From: Pseudomonadota bacterium
GTDB taxonomy: Bacteria > Pseudomonadota > Gammaproteobacteria > Xanthomonadales > Ahniellaceae
Direction: 5' to 3'
Assembly: GCA_022705045.1 (NCBI GenBank)
Contig: JAKJFE010000011.1
Location: forward strand, 1 to 39,038
Length of the DNA: 39,038 nt
The position numbers were made by a program, and so were the translations under genes. Below, piece by piece: positions 1-11,061 of the stretch (the stretch's first letter is position 1; each line of letters starts with the position of its first letter). The notes under the pieces were generated by a model that was not told the origin of the DNA, made no database searches, and was given only the letters and a program-made list of their open reading frames with translations.

Positions 1-66
<66 letters not shown>

Positions 67-77
67 ACGATCTTTGG

Positions 78-102
78 AAAGGGCCTCTTCGGAGGCCCTT
101 TT
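78..102 (+). terminator. Intrinsic terminator/attenuator after tRNA-fMet
   Basis: Bases 78-87 (AAAGGGCCTC) pair with 92-101 (GAGGCCCTTT) around a TTCG tetraloop, with a T run at 99-102. It lies 11 bases beyond the tRNA CCA end. It may end tRNA transcripts or attenuate read-through into rimP. Confidence 0.85.
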
Positions 103-169
103 CATTCGCACCGCATGCGCGACCCCGGTCGCAGTGCGCGGCGCACGGACGCGAACCGTGCACGATGCG

Positions 170-191
170 ATGGGCCTTCGGGCCCATTTTT
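170..191 (+). terminator. Second tandem terminator in the rimP leader
   Basis: Bases 170-176 (ATGGGCC) pair with 181-187 (GGCCCAT) around a second TTCG loop, followed by five T residues (187-191). It sits only about 30 bases upstream of the rimP start, so polymerases coming from the tRNA must pass two strong hairpins. NusA-dependent autoregulation of this operon is known in enterics; its operation here is inference. Confidence 0.8.
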
Positions 192-221
192 GTTTCTGGA
201 ATCCTGCACGTCAGGAGCACG

Positions 222-740
222 ATGAACGCAGAACAGCTGACTCGATTGTTCGAACCGGTGGTGGCATCGCTGGGTCTGGAATGCCTTGGTGTCGAATTCG
301 TCGCCAGCCGCGGAAGCGGGCTGGTGCGCGTCTACATCGATGTCGAGGGTCGACACGTCACCGTCGACGATTGCGAAGCGGTGAGCAGGGAAGTCAGCGC
401 GGCACTGGACGTGAACGATCCGATTTCGGGCCGGTACACGCTGGAAGTGTCCTCTCCTGGCTTCGATCGACCCCTGTTCACGCCCGCGCAGTTCGCGCGC
501 TTCGTTGGCGAAAGTGCCAAGGTCAGCGTGAATCTGGCGGTGAACGGCCGTCGCCGGTTCCAGGGCCAGATCGTGCGCGTCGAGGGCGACATCATCGTGT
601 TGGCGCTGGACGGCGCGGAAGTGCCGATCGCCCACGCGAATATCGAGAAAGCGAAGTTGGTACCGGATTTTTCGGCCATCGACCCGGCGCCCAAGCCGAC
701 GGGCGCGAAGCCGGGCAAGGGCAAGAAGAAAACATCTTGA
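222..740 (+). CDS. rimP: Ribosome maturation factor RimP
   Basis: This 172-residue protein is RimP, a cytoplasmic factor that binds the free 30S subunit and promotes its maturation. The N-terminal alpha/beta domain (about 1-80) includes the typical stretch with YIDVEG and SSPGFDRPL, and the C-terminal half is the Sm-like beta barrel (about 85-155). The reading frame stays open upstream to 165, but ATG 222 is preceded by AGGAG at 213-217 and gives the usual family N terminus, so 222 is chosen. The last 20 residues form a lysine/glycine/proline-rich tail ending KGKKKTS. It is first in the rimP-nusA-infB operon, with 38 bases to nusA. Confidence 0.95.
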   Translation: MNAEQLTRLFEPVVASLGLECLGVEFVASRGSGLVRVYIDVEGRHVTVDDCEAVSREVSAALDVNDPISGRYTLEVSSPGFDRPLFTPAQFARFVGESAKVSVNLAVNGRRRFQGQIVRVEGDIIVLALDGAEVPIAHANIEKAKLVPDFSAIDPAPKPTGAKPGKGKKKTS

Positions 741-778
741 TCACGTCGGCGCGCGGAAGCGTGCCTTGGAGCGCAGTG

Positions 779-2266
779 ATGAGCAAAGAAATGCTGATGG
801 TCGTGGACGCGGTCGCCAACGAGAAAGGTGTGGCGCGCAGTGTCATCTTCGATGCGATGGAGGCCGCGCTGGCGTCTGCCGCGAAGAAGCGTTATGTCGA
901 CCAGGACGTCGCGATGCGCGTCTCGATCAATCGCACTACCGGCGAGTACGAAACCTTCCGCCGTTGGGAGGTGGTCGCCGACGACGTGGTCATGGAATCG
1001 CCGGACCGCCAGGAACGCCTGATGGACGCGGTCGATCGCAATCCTGACATCCAGGTTGGCGAATTCATCGAGGAACAGGTCGAGAATGCCGAATTCGGCC
1101 GTATCGCCGCGCAGGCCGCGAAGCAGGTCATCGTGCAGCGCGTGCGTGAAGCCGAGCGCGCGCAGGTCGTCGACGCCTATCGCGACCGCATCGGCGAACT
1201 GGTGACCGGCATCGTCAAGCGCGTCGAGCGCGGCGCGGTTTACCTGGACCTCGGCGGCAATGCCGAAGCCTTCATCGCCCGCGACAAGGCCATCCCGCGC
1301 GAAAACGTGCGTGCCGGCGACCGCGTGCGTGGCTACCTGCACGACGTCCGGCTGGAAGCGCGTGGTCCGCAATTGTTCGTGTCACGTACCGCGCCTGAAT
1401 TCATGATGGAGCTGTTCAAGCTCGAAGTGCCGGAAGTGGGTCAGGGACTGGTGACGATCATGGGCTGCGCCCGCGACGCTGGCGACCGCGCCAAGATCGC
1501 GGTGAAGGCCAACGACCATCGCACCGATCCTATCGGCGCCTGCATCGGCATGCGCGGTTCGCGCGTGCAGGCGGTGTCGAATGAACTGAACGGCGAGCGC
1601 GTCGACATCATCCTGTGGAACGAGAATCCGGCCCAGTTCGTGATCAATGCGATGGCGCCGGCCGAAGTGCAGTCGATCATCGTCGATGAAGACAAGCACT
1701 CGATGGACGTCGCGGTCGCCGAGGACAAGCTCTCCCAGGCCATCGGTCGCGGCGGCCAGAACGTGCGCCTGGCCAGCAAGCTCACCGGCTGGCAGCTCAA
1801 CGTCATGACCCAGGCGCAGGTACAGCAGAAGAGCGAAGCCGAACAGGAAGCGGCACGCCTGCTGTTCGTCGAGAAGCTCGAAGTCGATGCCGAGATCGCA
1901 TCGATCCTGGTGCAGGAAGGGTTCTCCTCGATCGAGGAAATCGCCTATGTGCCGGAAAGCGAGCTGTTGTCGGTGGAAGAGTTCGACGAGGACATCGTCG
2001 CCGAGCTGCGTGCGCGTGCGCGCGACGCGTTGCTGACGCAGATGATCGCGGCCGAGGAAGATCTCGAATCGCACAAGCCGGCCGATGATCTGCTCGCGCT
2101 CGAGGGCATGGACGAAGCCACCGCGTATGCGCTGGCCGAGCGCGGCATCCGCACCCAGGAAGACCTGGCGGAACTCGCGGCCGACGAGATCACCGACATC
2201 GAGGGCATGGACGCCGAACGCGCCGCCGCCTTGATCCTTGCGGCGCGTGCGCCGTGGTTCCAGTAA
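779..2266 (+). CDS. nusA: Transcription termination/antitermination factor NusA
   Basis: NusA (495 residues, the length of the enteric protein) binds RNA polymerase and nascent RNA and modulates pausing, termination and antitermination. In order it has the polymerase-binding N-terminal domain (about 1-130, with FRRWEVV), an S1 domain (about 135-200), two KH domains (about 205-345, with [10 protein letters not shown] and the [13 protein letters not shown] GxxG motif), and two helix-hairpin-helix acidic repeats (about 360-425 and 435-495), as in the gammaproteobacterial form. The frame extends upstream to 74, but ATG 779 with GGAGCG ahead gives the conserved start MSKEML. It probably acts on its own operon through the leader terminators. 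Confidence 0.97.
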   Translation: MSKEMLMVVDAVANEKGVARSVIFDAMEAALASAAKKRYVDQDVAMRVSINRTTGEYETFRRWEVVADDVVMESPDRQERLMDAVDRNPDIQVGEFIEEQVENAEFGRIAAQAAKQVIVQRVREAERAQVVDAYRDRIGELVTGIVKRVERGAVYLDLGGNAEAFIARDKAIPRENVRAGDRVRGYLHDVRLEARGPQLFVSRTAPEFMMELFKLEVPEVGQGLVTIMGCARDAGDRAKIAVKANDHRTDPIGACIGMRGSRVQAVSNELNGERVDIILWNENPAQFVINAMAPAEVQSIIVDEDKHSMDVAVAEDKLSQAIGRGGQNVRLASKLTGWQLNVMTQAQVQQKSEAEQEAARLLFVEKLEVDAEIASILVQEGFSSIEEIAYVPESELLSVEEFDEDIVAELRARARDALLTQMIAAEEDLESHKPADDLLALEGMDEATAYALAERGIRTQEDLAELAADEITDIEGMDAERAAALILAARAPWFQ

Positions 2267-2300
2267 TTCCGCCGCAGCGAAAGCCGCAAAGAGGCAAAGC

Positions 2301-4952
2301 ATGTCCGATGTCACCGTACGCCAGCTCGCTCAAGTCCTCGGGATGACCGTGGACAAGCTGCTCGCGCAGCTGTCCGAAGCGGGAATGAAGTTCAATGGTC
2401 CGGATCAGGTCGTCACCAGCACCGAGAAGGTGAAGCTGCTGGGCTTCCTGCGGCGCACCCACGGCAAGAAGGAAGAGACCGTCGAAGCCGCTGCGCCGAA
2501 GCAGATCACGCTGAAGCGCAAGCATGTCGGCGAGCTGACCGTGTCGAGCGGTGCCGCCAAGGGCAAGACCGTCAATATCGAGGTCCGCCAGAAGCGCACC
2601 TACGTCAAGCGCAGCGAAGTGGATGAGCAGCAGGCCGCACCGGAAGTCGATTCCGAGCGCGAGCATGCACTGAAGTTGCTGGCCGAGTCGAAGGCGCGCA
2701 ACGACGCCGAGCAGAAGCGGCTGAGCGAAATGGACGCCGTGCGTCGCGCCGAATTCGAGGCACAGCGCCGCGAACAGGACGAACGTCGTCGTGCCGAAGA
2801 GGCCGTGGCCGAAGCGGCCAAACGCGCCGAAGTCGAAGCTGCGCGACTGCGCGAGGAAGAAGAAGCGCGCGCCGGCAAGAAGCATCACCACGAAGCGCCC
2901 AAGAAGCCCGAGGAGAAAGTTGCGCAGCCGGTGCGTGCGAAGGAAGCGCCCAAGGGCAGCGAACCGCCGCATCGGCACAAGGGCGTCAAGGGCAGCCACC
3001 GCATGGTCGTCACCGATGCCAGCGACGACGACAGCTCGCCGGCCACGCGTTACGCCGCCGGCGAGCTGCATCTGCCGGGCGACCATTCGCGTCGTCCGCG
3101 CAAGAAGCCGCGCCCGAGCAAGCCGGATTTCCGTTCGAACGATCGCGGTGGTGGCGGTGGCGTATCGGGTGGCTTCTCGCGTCCGACCGCACCGATCGTG
3201 CGCGAAGTCGCGATCGGCGACACCATCATCGTCGCCGACCTGGCCACCAAGCTGGCGCTGAAGGGCGCTGACGTGGTCAAGGCGCTGTTCAAGATGGGCG
3301 TGATGGCGACGATCAACCAGAGCATCGATCACGACACTGCCGCACTCGTTGTCGAAGAACTCGGTCACACGCCGATGCGTGCGACCGACAACGATGCCGA
3401 ATCGGCGCTGGCTGCCCAGCTGGATGGCGATCAGGGCGAAAAGACGTTGCGTCCGCCGGTCGTCACCATCATGGGGCATGTCGATCACGGCAAGACCTCG
3501 CTGCTCGACTACATCCGTCGCACCAAGGTGGCTGCGGGCGAGGCGGGTGGTATCACCCAGCACATCGGCGCCTATCACGTCGACACGCCGAAGGGCGTGA
3601 TCTCGTTCCTCGACACCCCGGGCCACGCGGCCTTCACGCAGATGCGTGCACGCGGCGCCAGGCTCACCGACATCGTCGTGCTGGTCGTGGCGGCGGACGA
3701 CGGCGTGATGCCGCAGACGATCGAAGCGATCCAGCACGCGCGTGCCGCCAAGGTGCCGCTGGTCGTGGCGATCAACAAGATCGACAAGAACGACGCCAAC
3801 CCGGAACGGGTGAAGCAGGAGTTGATCCAGCACGAAGTCGTGGCCGAGGATTTCGGCGGCGAAGTGATGATGATCCCGGTGTCCGCGAAGGCGGGGACCG
3901 GCATCGACGCATTGCTCGATGCCATCCTGCTGCAGGCGGAAGTGCTGGAACTGCGCGCTGTCGCCGATGGCCGTGCCACCGGCACCGTGATCGAATCCAG
4001 TCTCGACAAGGGCCGTGGCCCGGTTGCGACGGTCCTGGTCCAGGCCGGCACGCTGAACAAGGGCGATTTCCTGGTCTGCGGCATCCATTACGGCCGTGTG
4101 CGCGCGATGTTCGATGAAGCGGGACGTCAGGCCGCGCATGCGGGGCCGTCGATTCCGGTGGTCGTGCTGGGTCTATCCGGCGTGCCTGATGCCGGCGACG
4201 ATTTCATCGTCGTGGCCGACGAACGCCTGGCCAAGGACGTGGCGCAGCAGCGTGAGCAGAAGCGTCGCGAGACGCGCCTGGTCAAGCAGCAGGCGACCAA
4301 GATGGAAGACGTCTGGTCGAGCGTCAACCAGGGCGACCTGCGTACGCTGAATCTCGTCGTCAAGGCCGACGTCCAGGGCTCGGCGGAAGCGTTGCGCGAT
4401 TCGTTGACCAAGCTCAGTACCGACGCGATCAAGATCAACGTCATCGGCAGCGGCGTCGGCGGTATCACCGAATCCGACGCGCAACTTGCTGCGGCCTCGA
4501 AGGCGGTCATCATCGGCTTCAACGTGCGTGCTGACGCAACGGCGCGCAAGATCGTGCAGGACAACGGCCTCGACCTGCGTTACTTCTCGATCATCTACGA
4601 CGTCATCGACCAGGTGAAGCAGGTCGCGACCGGTCTTCTCGGCACCGAAGTGCGCGAGGAGATCATCGGCGTGGCCCAGGTGCGCGACGTGTTTCGTTCG
4701 TCGAAGTTCGGTCAGGTCGCGGGTTGCATGGTCATCGAGGGCCAGGTCAAGCGCAACAAGCCGATCCGCGTGCTTCGCGACAACGTCGTGGTCTTCCAGG
4801 GCGAACTGGAGTCGCTGCGCCGCTTCAAGGACCTGGTCGAGGAAGTGCGCAACGGCATGGAGTGCGGCATCGGCGTCAAGCAGTACAACGACGTCAAGGT
4901 CGGCGACCAGATCGAGTGCTTCGAACGCATCGAAGTGCAGCGTACGCTGTAA
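2301..4952 (+). CDS. infB: Translation initiation factor IF-2
   Basis: IF-2 is the GTPase that places initiator fMet-tRNA on the 30S subunit and drives subunit joining. The protein has 883 residues. The N-terminal IF2_N domain (about 1-55) is followed by a long charged, coiled-coil-like region rich in Glu/Arg/Ala (about 100-215), a basic linker and a second IF2_N-like domain (about 300-360). The G domain carries GHVDHGKT (G1), DTPGH (G3), NKID (G4) and a G5-like SAK; domains II-IV follow. ATG 2301 has GAGG at 2291-2294. It lies 34 bases after nusA and 12 before rbfA. The initiator tRNA at the left edge is its substrate. Confidence 0.97.
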   Translation: MSDVTVRQLAQVLGMTVDKLLAQLSEAGMKFNGPDQVVTSTEKVKLLGFLRRTHGKKEETVEAAAPKQITLKRKHVGELTVSSGAAKGKTVNIEVRQKRTYVKRSEVDEQQAAPEVDSEREHALKLLAESKARNDAEQKRLSEMDAVRRAEFEAQRREQDERRRAEEAVAEAAKRAEVEAARLREEEEARAGKKHHHEAPKKPEEKVAQPVRAKEAPKGSEPPHRHKGVKGSHRMVVTDASDDDSSPATRYAAGELHLPGDHSRRPRKKPRPSKPDFRSNDRGGGGGVSGGFSRPTAPIVREVAIGDTIIVADLATKLALKGADVVKALFKMGVMATINQSIDHDTAALVVEELGHTPMRATDNDAESALAAQLDGDQGEKTLRPPVVTIMGHVDHGKTSLLDYIRRTKVAAGEAGGITQHIGAYHVDTPKGVISFLDTPGHAAFTQMRARGARLTDIVVLVVAADDGVMPQTIEAIQHARAAKVPLVVAINKIDKNDANPERVKQELIQHEVVAEDFGGEVMMIPVSAKAGTGIDALLDAILLQAEVLELRAVADGRATGTVIESSLDKGRGPVATVLVQAGTLNKGDFLVCGIHYGRVRAMFDEAGRQAAHAGPSIPVVVLGLSGVPDAGDDFIVVADERLAKDVAQQREQKRRETRLVKQQATKMEDVWSSVNQGDLRTLNLVVKADVQGSAEALRDSLTKLSTDAIKINVIGSGVGGITESDAQLAAASKAVIIGFNVRADATARKIVQDNGLDLRYFSIIYDVIDQVKQVATGLLGTEVREEIIGVAQVRDVFRSSKFGQVAGCMVIEGQVKRNKPIRVLRDNVVVFQGELESLRRFKDLVEEVRNGMECGIGVKQYNDVKVGDQIECFERIEVQRTL

Positions 4953-4964
4953 GGGACGACGAGC

Positions 4965-5438
4965 ATGCGCGCGACCTTCCATCGTACCGACCGGATCGCG
5001 GCGCTCCTGCGCCGCGAGATCGGCGCGCTTGTGCACGATGCCGTGCGCGAGAAGTTGATTCCGTCGGTGTCAGTGTCCGATGTCGAGGTCACGCGTGACC
5101 TTGCGCATGCGACCGTCTATGTCACTGCCTTGGTCGGCGACCAGGGCAAGCCGGCGGTGAAGGAGCTGAACGAGGCTGCTTGGGAATTCCGGCGCGAACT
5201 GGCGCATCGCGTCGAGCTGCGCACCGTGCCGGCCCTGCATTTCAAGTACGACGATTCGGTGGATCGCGGCGAACGCATCGATGCCTTGCTGCGCGCCCCG
5301 ATCGAGCCGGAACCGGTGATCGTGAAGCCGAAGGCGCCGCGCAAGGCCGCGGCGAAGTCGGCCGCTCCGGCCAAGAAAAAGGCGCCGGCCAAGAAAGCGC
5401 CTGCGAAGAAGCGCGCGCCGCGCAAGACCGCGGAGTAA
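4965..5438 (+). CDS. rbfA: 30S ribosome-binding factor RbfA with basic C-terminal tail
   Basis: RbfA is a small KH-type protein that binds immature 30S subunits and helps 16S rRNA 5'-end maturation, notably in the cold. Residues about 3-110 form the conserved core (FHRTDRIAALLRREIG, then FKYDDSVDRGERIDALL). The remaining roughly 45 residues are an added low-complexity tail of Lys/Ala/Pro repeats (for example KKAPAKKAPAKKRAPRK), making the protein 157 residues against about 130 for many homologues. The ATG at 4965 follows infB by 12 bases. truB starts 6 bases after its stop in the same frame, separated only by the TAA. Confidence 0.95.
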   Translation: MRATFHRTDRIAALLRREIGALVHDAVREKLIPSVSVSDVEVTRDLAHATVYVTALVGDQGKPAVKELNEAAWEFRRELAHRVELRTVPALHFKYDDSVDRGERIDALLRAPIEPEPVIVKPKAPRKAAAKSAAPAKKKAPAKKAPAKKRAPRKTAE

Positions 5439-5444
5439 GCGGGC

Positions 5445-6311
5445 ATGCACGGCATCGTGCTGCTCGACAAACCGCTGGGACTGAGTTCGAACGCGGCCTT
5501 GCAACGCGTCCGCTACCGGTTCGGCAAGATCAAGGCCGGTCACGCCGGCACGCTCGATCCGCTCGCCACCGGCATGTTGCCGATCTTCCTCGGCGAAGCG
5601 ACGAAGTTCATCCAGCATGTGTTGAGTGCACGCAAGGCGTACCGGACCACGATCGCGTTCGGCGCCGAAACCGCGACTGCCGACCGTGAAGGCGACATTG
5701 TCGCGACAGCGGCGCTGCCCGCGATCGATCGCGCCGCGCTCGACACGTTGCTGGCGGGTTTCGTCGGCCGCATCCGGCAGACGCCGCCGATGTACTCGGC
5801 AATCAAGCGTGACGGTGTGCCGCTGTACAAGCTGGCGCGCCAGGGCGAACAGGTTGAGGTGCCCGAGCGCGAGGTCGAGATCGAACGCATCGAGGTGCTG
5901 GCGCATTCGCCCGAGATGCTGGAGATTGACGTGGTCTGTGGCTCCGGCACCTACATCCGCAGTCTCGGGGTCGATATCGGCCGGGCACTCGGCTCGGCGG
6001 CGCATCTGGCGGCGCTGCGACGGCTGTGGGTCAGCCCGTTCGAAGACCAGCCCATGGTCGGACTGGACCTGCTGAATGCGGCGGATGATCCGACGCGGCA
6101 CGTGCTTCCCATCGAGGCGGCGATGCCGCAGTTCCCGCCGGTCGTTCTGACCGCCTTGGAATACGCCGAACTGGCCTTCGGCCGCCGGGTCACCGGCCAC
6201 CCGGAAGCGGATGGCCGGTTCCGCCTGTACGGCTCGGCACAGCAGTTCCTCGGCCTCGGTCTGGTCGAGCACGGCATCCTGCGTGCTGACCGTTTGATGG
6301 CAACAGCCTGA
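5445..6311 (+). CDS. truB: tRNA pseudouridine-55 synthase TruB
   Basis: TruB isomerises U55 to pseudouridine in the T loop of tRNAs and also acts as a tRNA chaperone. The catalytic motif GHAGTLDPLATG is present with Asp38 as nucleophile; YRTTIAFG and the GSGTYIRSL motif further identify the family, and a C-terminal PUA-like region completes the 288 residues. ATG 5445 is the first possible start because the rbfA stop lies in frame just upstream, so the protein lacks the roughly ten basic N-terminal residues of the E. coli enzyme. Last gene before the internal rpsO promoter. Confidence 0.96.
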   Translation: MHGIVLLDKPLGLSSNAALQRVRYRFGKIKAGHAGTLDPLATGMLPIFLGEATKFIQHVLSARKAYRTTIAFGAETATADREGDIVATAALPAIDRAALDTLLAGFVGRIRQTPPMYSAIKRDGVPLYKLARQGEQVEVPEREVEIERIEVLAHSPEMLEIDVVCGSGTYIRSLGVDIGRALGSAAHLAALRRLWVSPFEDQPMVGLDLLNAADDPTRHVLPIEAAMPQFPPVVLTALEYAELAFGRRVTGHPEADGRFRLYGSAQQFLGLGLVEHGILRADRLMATA

Positions 6312-6340
6312 ATCGTACGGGCGGTTTCACGTCGGTTTGC

Positions 6341-6369
6341 TTGTTAAGACTCCGTCCCGCCCCTAGAAT
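6341..6369 (+). promoter_or_regulatory. Predicted sigma70 promoter for rpsO-pnp
   Basis: TTGTTA at 6341-6346 and TAGAAT at 6364-6369 are separated by exactly 17 bases. Transcription would start near 6376, leaving an untranslated leader of about 84 bases before rpsO, room for S15 autoregulation as known in other bacteria. This is the only good promoter-like pair between truB and rpsO. Confidence 0.65.
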
Positions 6370-6459
6370 GCGCGGCCTCCTTCGCCCAAAAACCACCCTT
6401 TGAGTCCGACAGCGCGTATCTGGCGCCGTGCGGCCTCGTCCCGTTTCAGGAAAATAGAC

Positions 6460-6729
6460 ATGTCCCTGACTGCAGAACAATCCGCCAAGATCATCGCCGA
6501 ACACGGCCGCAAGCCGAACGACACCGGTTCGCCGGAAGTCCAGATCGCGCTGCTCTCCGCCCAGATCGACGTGCTGGCGCCGCACTTCCAGGCGCACGCG
6601 AAGGACCATCATTCGCGCCGCGGCCTGATCACCATGGTCAACTCGCGCCGCCGCCTCCTGGCGTATCTGAAGAAGAACGACAGCGCGCGCTACAAGGCGC
6701 TGATCGAGAAACTCGGCCTCCGTCGCTAA
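6460..6729 (+). CDS. rpsO: 30S ribosomal protein S15
   Basis: S15 (89 residues, full family length) binds the central domain of 16S rRNA and contributes to an inter-subunit bridge. The sequence shows the conserved features GSPEVQ near residue 24, DHHSRRGL and the C-terminal [13 protein letters not shown] 6460 with CAGGAAAA at 6447-6454 is the true start; the longer open frame from 6400 is leader. Its own promoter lies about 90 bases upstream, and pnp follows after only 22 bases. Confidence 0.98.
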   Translation: MSLTAEQSAKIIAEHGRKPNDTGSPEVQIALLSAQIDVLAPHFQAHAKDHHSRRGLITMVNSRRRLLAYLKKNDSARYKALIEKLGLRR

Positions 6730-6751
6730 TCGATCACCAAGGAACCGCCTC

Positions 6752-8851
<2,100 letters not shown>

Positions 8852-8878
8852 TCCCCGAGACATCGCCAGCTCGACAAG

Positions 8879-8901
8879 AAACGCGCTTCGGCGCGTTTTT
8901 T
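8879..8901 (+). terminator. Intrinsic terminator of rpsO-pnp
   Basis: An 8-bp stem, 8879-8886 (AAACGCGC) with 8891-8898 (GCGCGTTT), closes on a TTCG loop and runs into six T residues (8896-8901). It cleanly separates pnp from the deo operon. Confidence 0.92.
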
Positions 8902-8924
8902 GTTGGGCCATTGATCCGCGTCAA

Positions 8925-8937
8925 CGTCGTGACGACG
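8925..8937. promoter_or_regulatory. 13-bp palindrome, possible deo operator
   Basis: CGTCGT at 8925-8930 and ACGACG at 8932-8937 form a perfect inverted repeat around one base, 20 bases upstream of the deoC start in the 56-base gap after the pnp terminator. Its position suits an operator over the promoter or start region of the deo operon. The regulator is unknown; no repressor gene is in the window. Confidence 0.4.
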
Positions 8938-8957
8938 CAGTCGACTATCGTGTCGCC

Positions 8958-9728
8958 ATGGACACGACCACCCGAACCGCATTGCGCGCGCTGGCCGCGC
9001 TGGACCTGACCAGCCTCAATGAGGGCGACACGCCGGATGACATCGCGGCCCTGTGCGCGAGGGCGCGTACATCCCACGGTGTTACTGCGGCGGTCTGCGT
9101 CTATCCCGAGCATGTGACCACGGCGCGCCGTCTGCTTGGCGGCGATGGTGGCTCAGTGGTTCGGGTCGCGACGGTGGTGAATTTCCCGGACGGTGCGGCC
9201 GATCCGGCACGCGCCGAGCGCGAGACGCGTCGCGCCATCGCGGCCGGTGCCGAAGAAATCGATGTGGTGTTCCCTTGGCGGGCATTGATCGCGGGCGATG
9301 GCGCGGTCGGTGCGCGTGTGGTGTCGGACTGCAAGGCCGTGCTGCCGCCCGGTACCCTGTTGAAGGTCATCCTCGAAACCGGCGAACTGAAGGACACGGG
9401 CCTGATCCGTCGCGCATCCGATATCGCGCTTGCGCATGGGGCCGATTTCCTCAAGACCTCGACCGGCAAGGTGCCGGTCAATGCGACGCCTGACGCGGCC
9501 TGCGTGATGCTGCAGGCCATCCTCGACGCGAAATCGGGAAGCGGTCTCAAGGTCGCGGGCGGCGTGCGTCGCGTTGCCGACGCGGCCGTCTATTTCGATC
9601 TGGTCGATACGATGATGGGCCCGGACTGGGCCACGCCGGCGCGGTTCCGCATCGGTGCCAGCGGCTTGCTCGACGACATCCTCGCGGTGCTGTCCGGCAA
9701 AACAGCCGCGGGCGGTTCGGGCTACTGA
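8958..9728 (+). CDS. deoC: Deoxyribose-phosphate aldolase
   Basis: DeoC splits 2-deoxyribose 5-phosphate into glyceraldehyde 3-phosphate and acetaldehyde, the last step of deoxynucleoside catabolism. The 256-residue class I aldolase has the Schiff-base Lys166 in KTSTGK, the relay residues Asp102 (EIDVVFPWRAL) and Lys198 (LKVAGG), and even the C-terminal Tyr256 (GSGY) that closes the active site in the E. coli enzyme. ATG 8958 fits the family length; the frame is open further upstream but runs into pnp. First gene of deoCABD, one base from deoA. Confidence 0.96.
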   Translation: MDTTTRTALRALAALDLTSLNEGDTPDDIAALCARARTSHGVTAAVCVYPEHVTTARRLLGGDGGSVVRVATVVNFPDGAADPARAERETRRAIAAGAEEIDVVFPWRALIAGDGAVGARVVSDCKAVLPPGTLLKVILETGELKDTGLIRRASDIALAHGADFLKTSTGKVPVNATPDAACVMLQAILDAKSGSGLKVAGGVRRVADAAVYFDLVDTMMGPDWATPARFRIGASGLLDDILAVLSGKTAAGGSGY

Positions 9729-9729
9729 C

Positions 9730-11061
9730 ATGGCTTACACGCCGCAATCCGTGCTTGCCGATGTCCGTGATGGCCGCGCGCCCGCTCCGGCCGCGCTGCT
9801 CGAATTCGTGCAGGGCATGGCCGACGGTCGCACCAGCGAAGGCCAGATGGCCGCGTTCGCGATGGCCGTGCGTTGTCGTGGCCTGTCGTCGATCGACACG
9901 GTGCGCCTGACACTGGCGATGCGCGACAGCGGCGAACGGCTGACGCGCGCGATGCTCGACATCGACCGGCCGCTGCTCGACAAACATTCGACCGGCGGCG
10001 TCGGTGATGCCGTCAGCCTCGCGCTGGCGCCGATGCTGGCCGCCTGCGGCGCCGCCGTGCCGATGCTGAGCGGGCGCGGCCTCGGCCACACCGGCGGCAC
10101 GCTCGACAAACTCGCTGCGATTCCGGGTTACACGGTCGATGCCGACATCGACACCTTGCGTCGCGCGCTGCGCGAGGCCGGTTGCGCCATCGTCGGTGCC
10201 GGGCGTGGCTTGGCGCCTGCAGACCGACGCCTCTACGCCGTGCGCGATGTCACCGCGACGGTCGATGCGATGCCATTGATCGTCGCCTCGATCCTCTCCA
10301 AGAAACTGGCGGTCGAACTCGACGCGCTGGTGCTCGACGTGAAATGCGGCAGCGGTGCGTTCTTTCCGGATCGCGACGACGCCGAGCAGCTGGCGCGTTC
10401 GCTGGTCAAGGTCGCGAACGAGGCCGGGCTGCCGTGTTCGGCGCTGATCACCGACATGGGCGAACCGCTGGTGCCCGCGGTCGGCAATGCCACCGAGTTG
10501 CGCGCGGTATTGCGATATCTGCGTGGCGATGTGTTGCCCTTGCGCATGCACGAGGCCTGCCTCGCGCTCGGTGCGGAGGTCATGACGCGCGCGGGTCTCG
10601 CGCATTCCATCCACGACGCACGCACGCGACTGCAACATGCACGCGACAGCGGCGCGGCGATCGAACACTTCGCGCGTATGGTCACCGCACTCGGTGGTCC
10701 GTCCGACCTCGTGCTCGCCTTCGAGCGCGACCTGCCGAGCGCGCCGATCCACGTCGACGTACTGGCCGAAGACGACGGTGCGATCCGCGCCATCGACGCG
10801 CGTCGGCTCGGCGAACTGGTGGTCGATCTCGGCGGCGGTCGTCGTCATCCCGACGACCGCATCGATCCCGCCGTCGGGCTCGATCGCGTCCGTGGCGTCG
10901 GCGAGACGGTACACGCTGGCGAACCGCTGCTGCGGCTCTGTCTGCGCGATACCGACCAGATCGCGTGGGCGAGGGCACGTGCTGCGGCCGCATTCGAGGT
11001 CGGTGAGCCGGTGCCGCCCGTTGCGCTGGTGCAGGCACGGGTCGTCGCGGAGACGCAGTGA
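9730..11061 (+). CDS. deoA: Thymidine phosphorylase
   Basis: DeoA phosphorolyses thymidine and deoxyuridine to the base and deoxyribose 1-phosphate. The 443 residues match the family: helical alpha domain, then the phosphate-binding stretch DKHSTGGVGD (about 85-94), the signature SGRGLGHTGGTLDKL (about 114-128), the SKKLA motif of the pyrimidine site, and a C-terminal barrel-sandwich domain. It starts one base after the deoC stop, and its TGA overlaps the deoB ATG, implying translational coupling. It supplies the substrate of DeoB. Confidence 0.96.
   Translation: MAYTPQSVLADVRDGRAPAPAALLEFVQGMADGRTSEGQMAAFAMAVRCRGLSSIDTVRLTLAMRDSGERLTRAMLDIDRPLLDKHSTGGVGDAVSLALAPMLAACGAAVPMLSGRGLGHTGGTLDKLAAIPGYTVDADIDTLRRALREAGCAIVGAGRGLAPADRRLYAVRDVTATVDAMPLIVASILSKKLAVELDALVLDVKCGSGAFFPDRDDAEQLARSLVKVANEAGLPCSALITDMGEPLVPAVGNATELRAVLRYLRGDVLPLRMHEACLALGAEVMTRAGLAHSIHDARTRLQHARDSGAAIEHFARMVTALGGPSDLVLAFERDLPSAPIHVDVLAEDDGAIRAIDARRLGELVVDLGGGRRHPDDRIDPAVGLDRVRGVGETVHAGEPLLRLCLRDTDQIAWARARAAAAFEVGEPVPPVALVQARVVAETQ

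Noticed and set aside
2190-4139. Minus-strand open frame of 649 codons opposite infB
   Set aside because: A mirror of the infB codon pattern without recognisable protein features.
5330-5438. Separate histone-H1-like gene
   Set aside because: The lysine-rich stretch is in frame with RbfA and has no start or ribosome site of its own.
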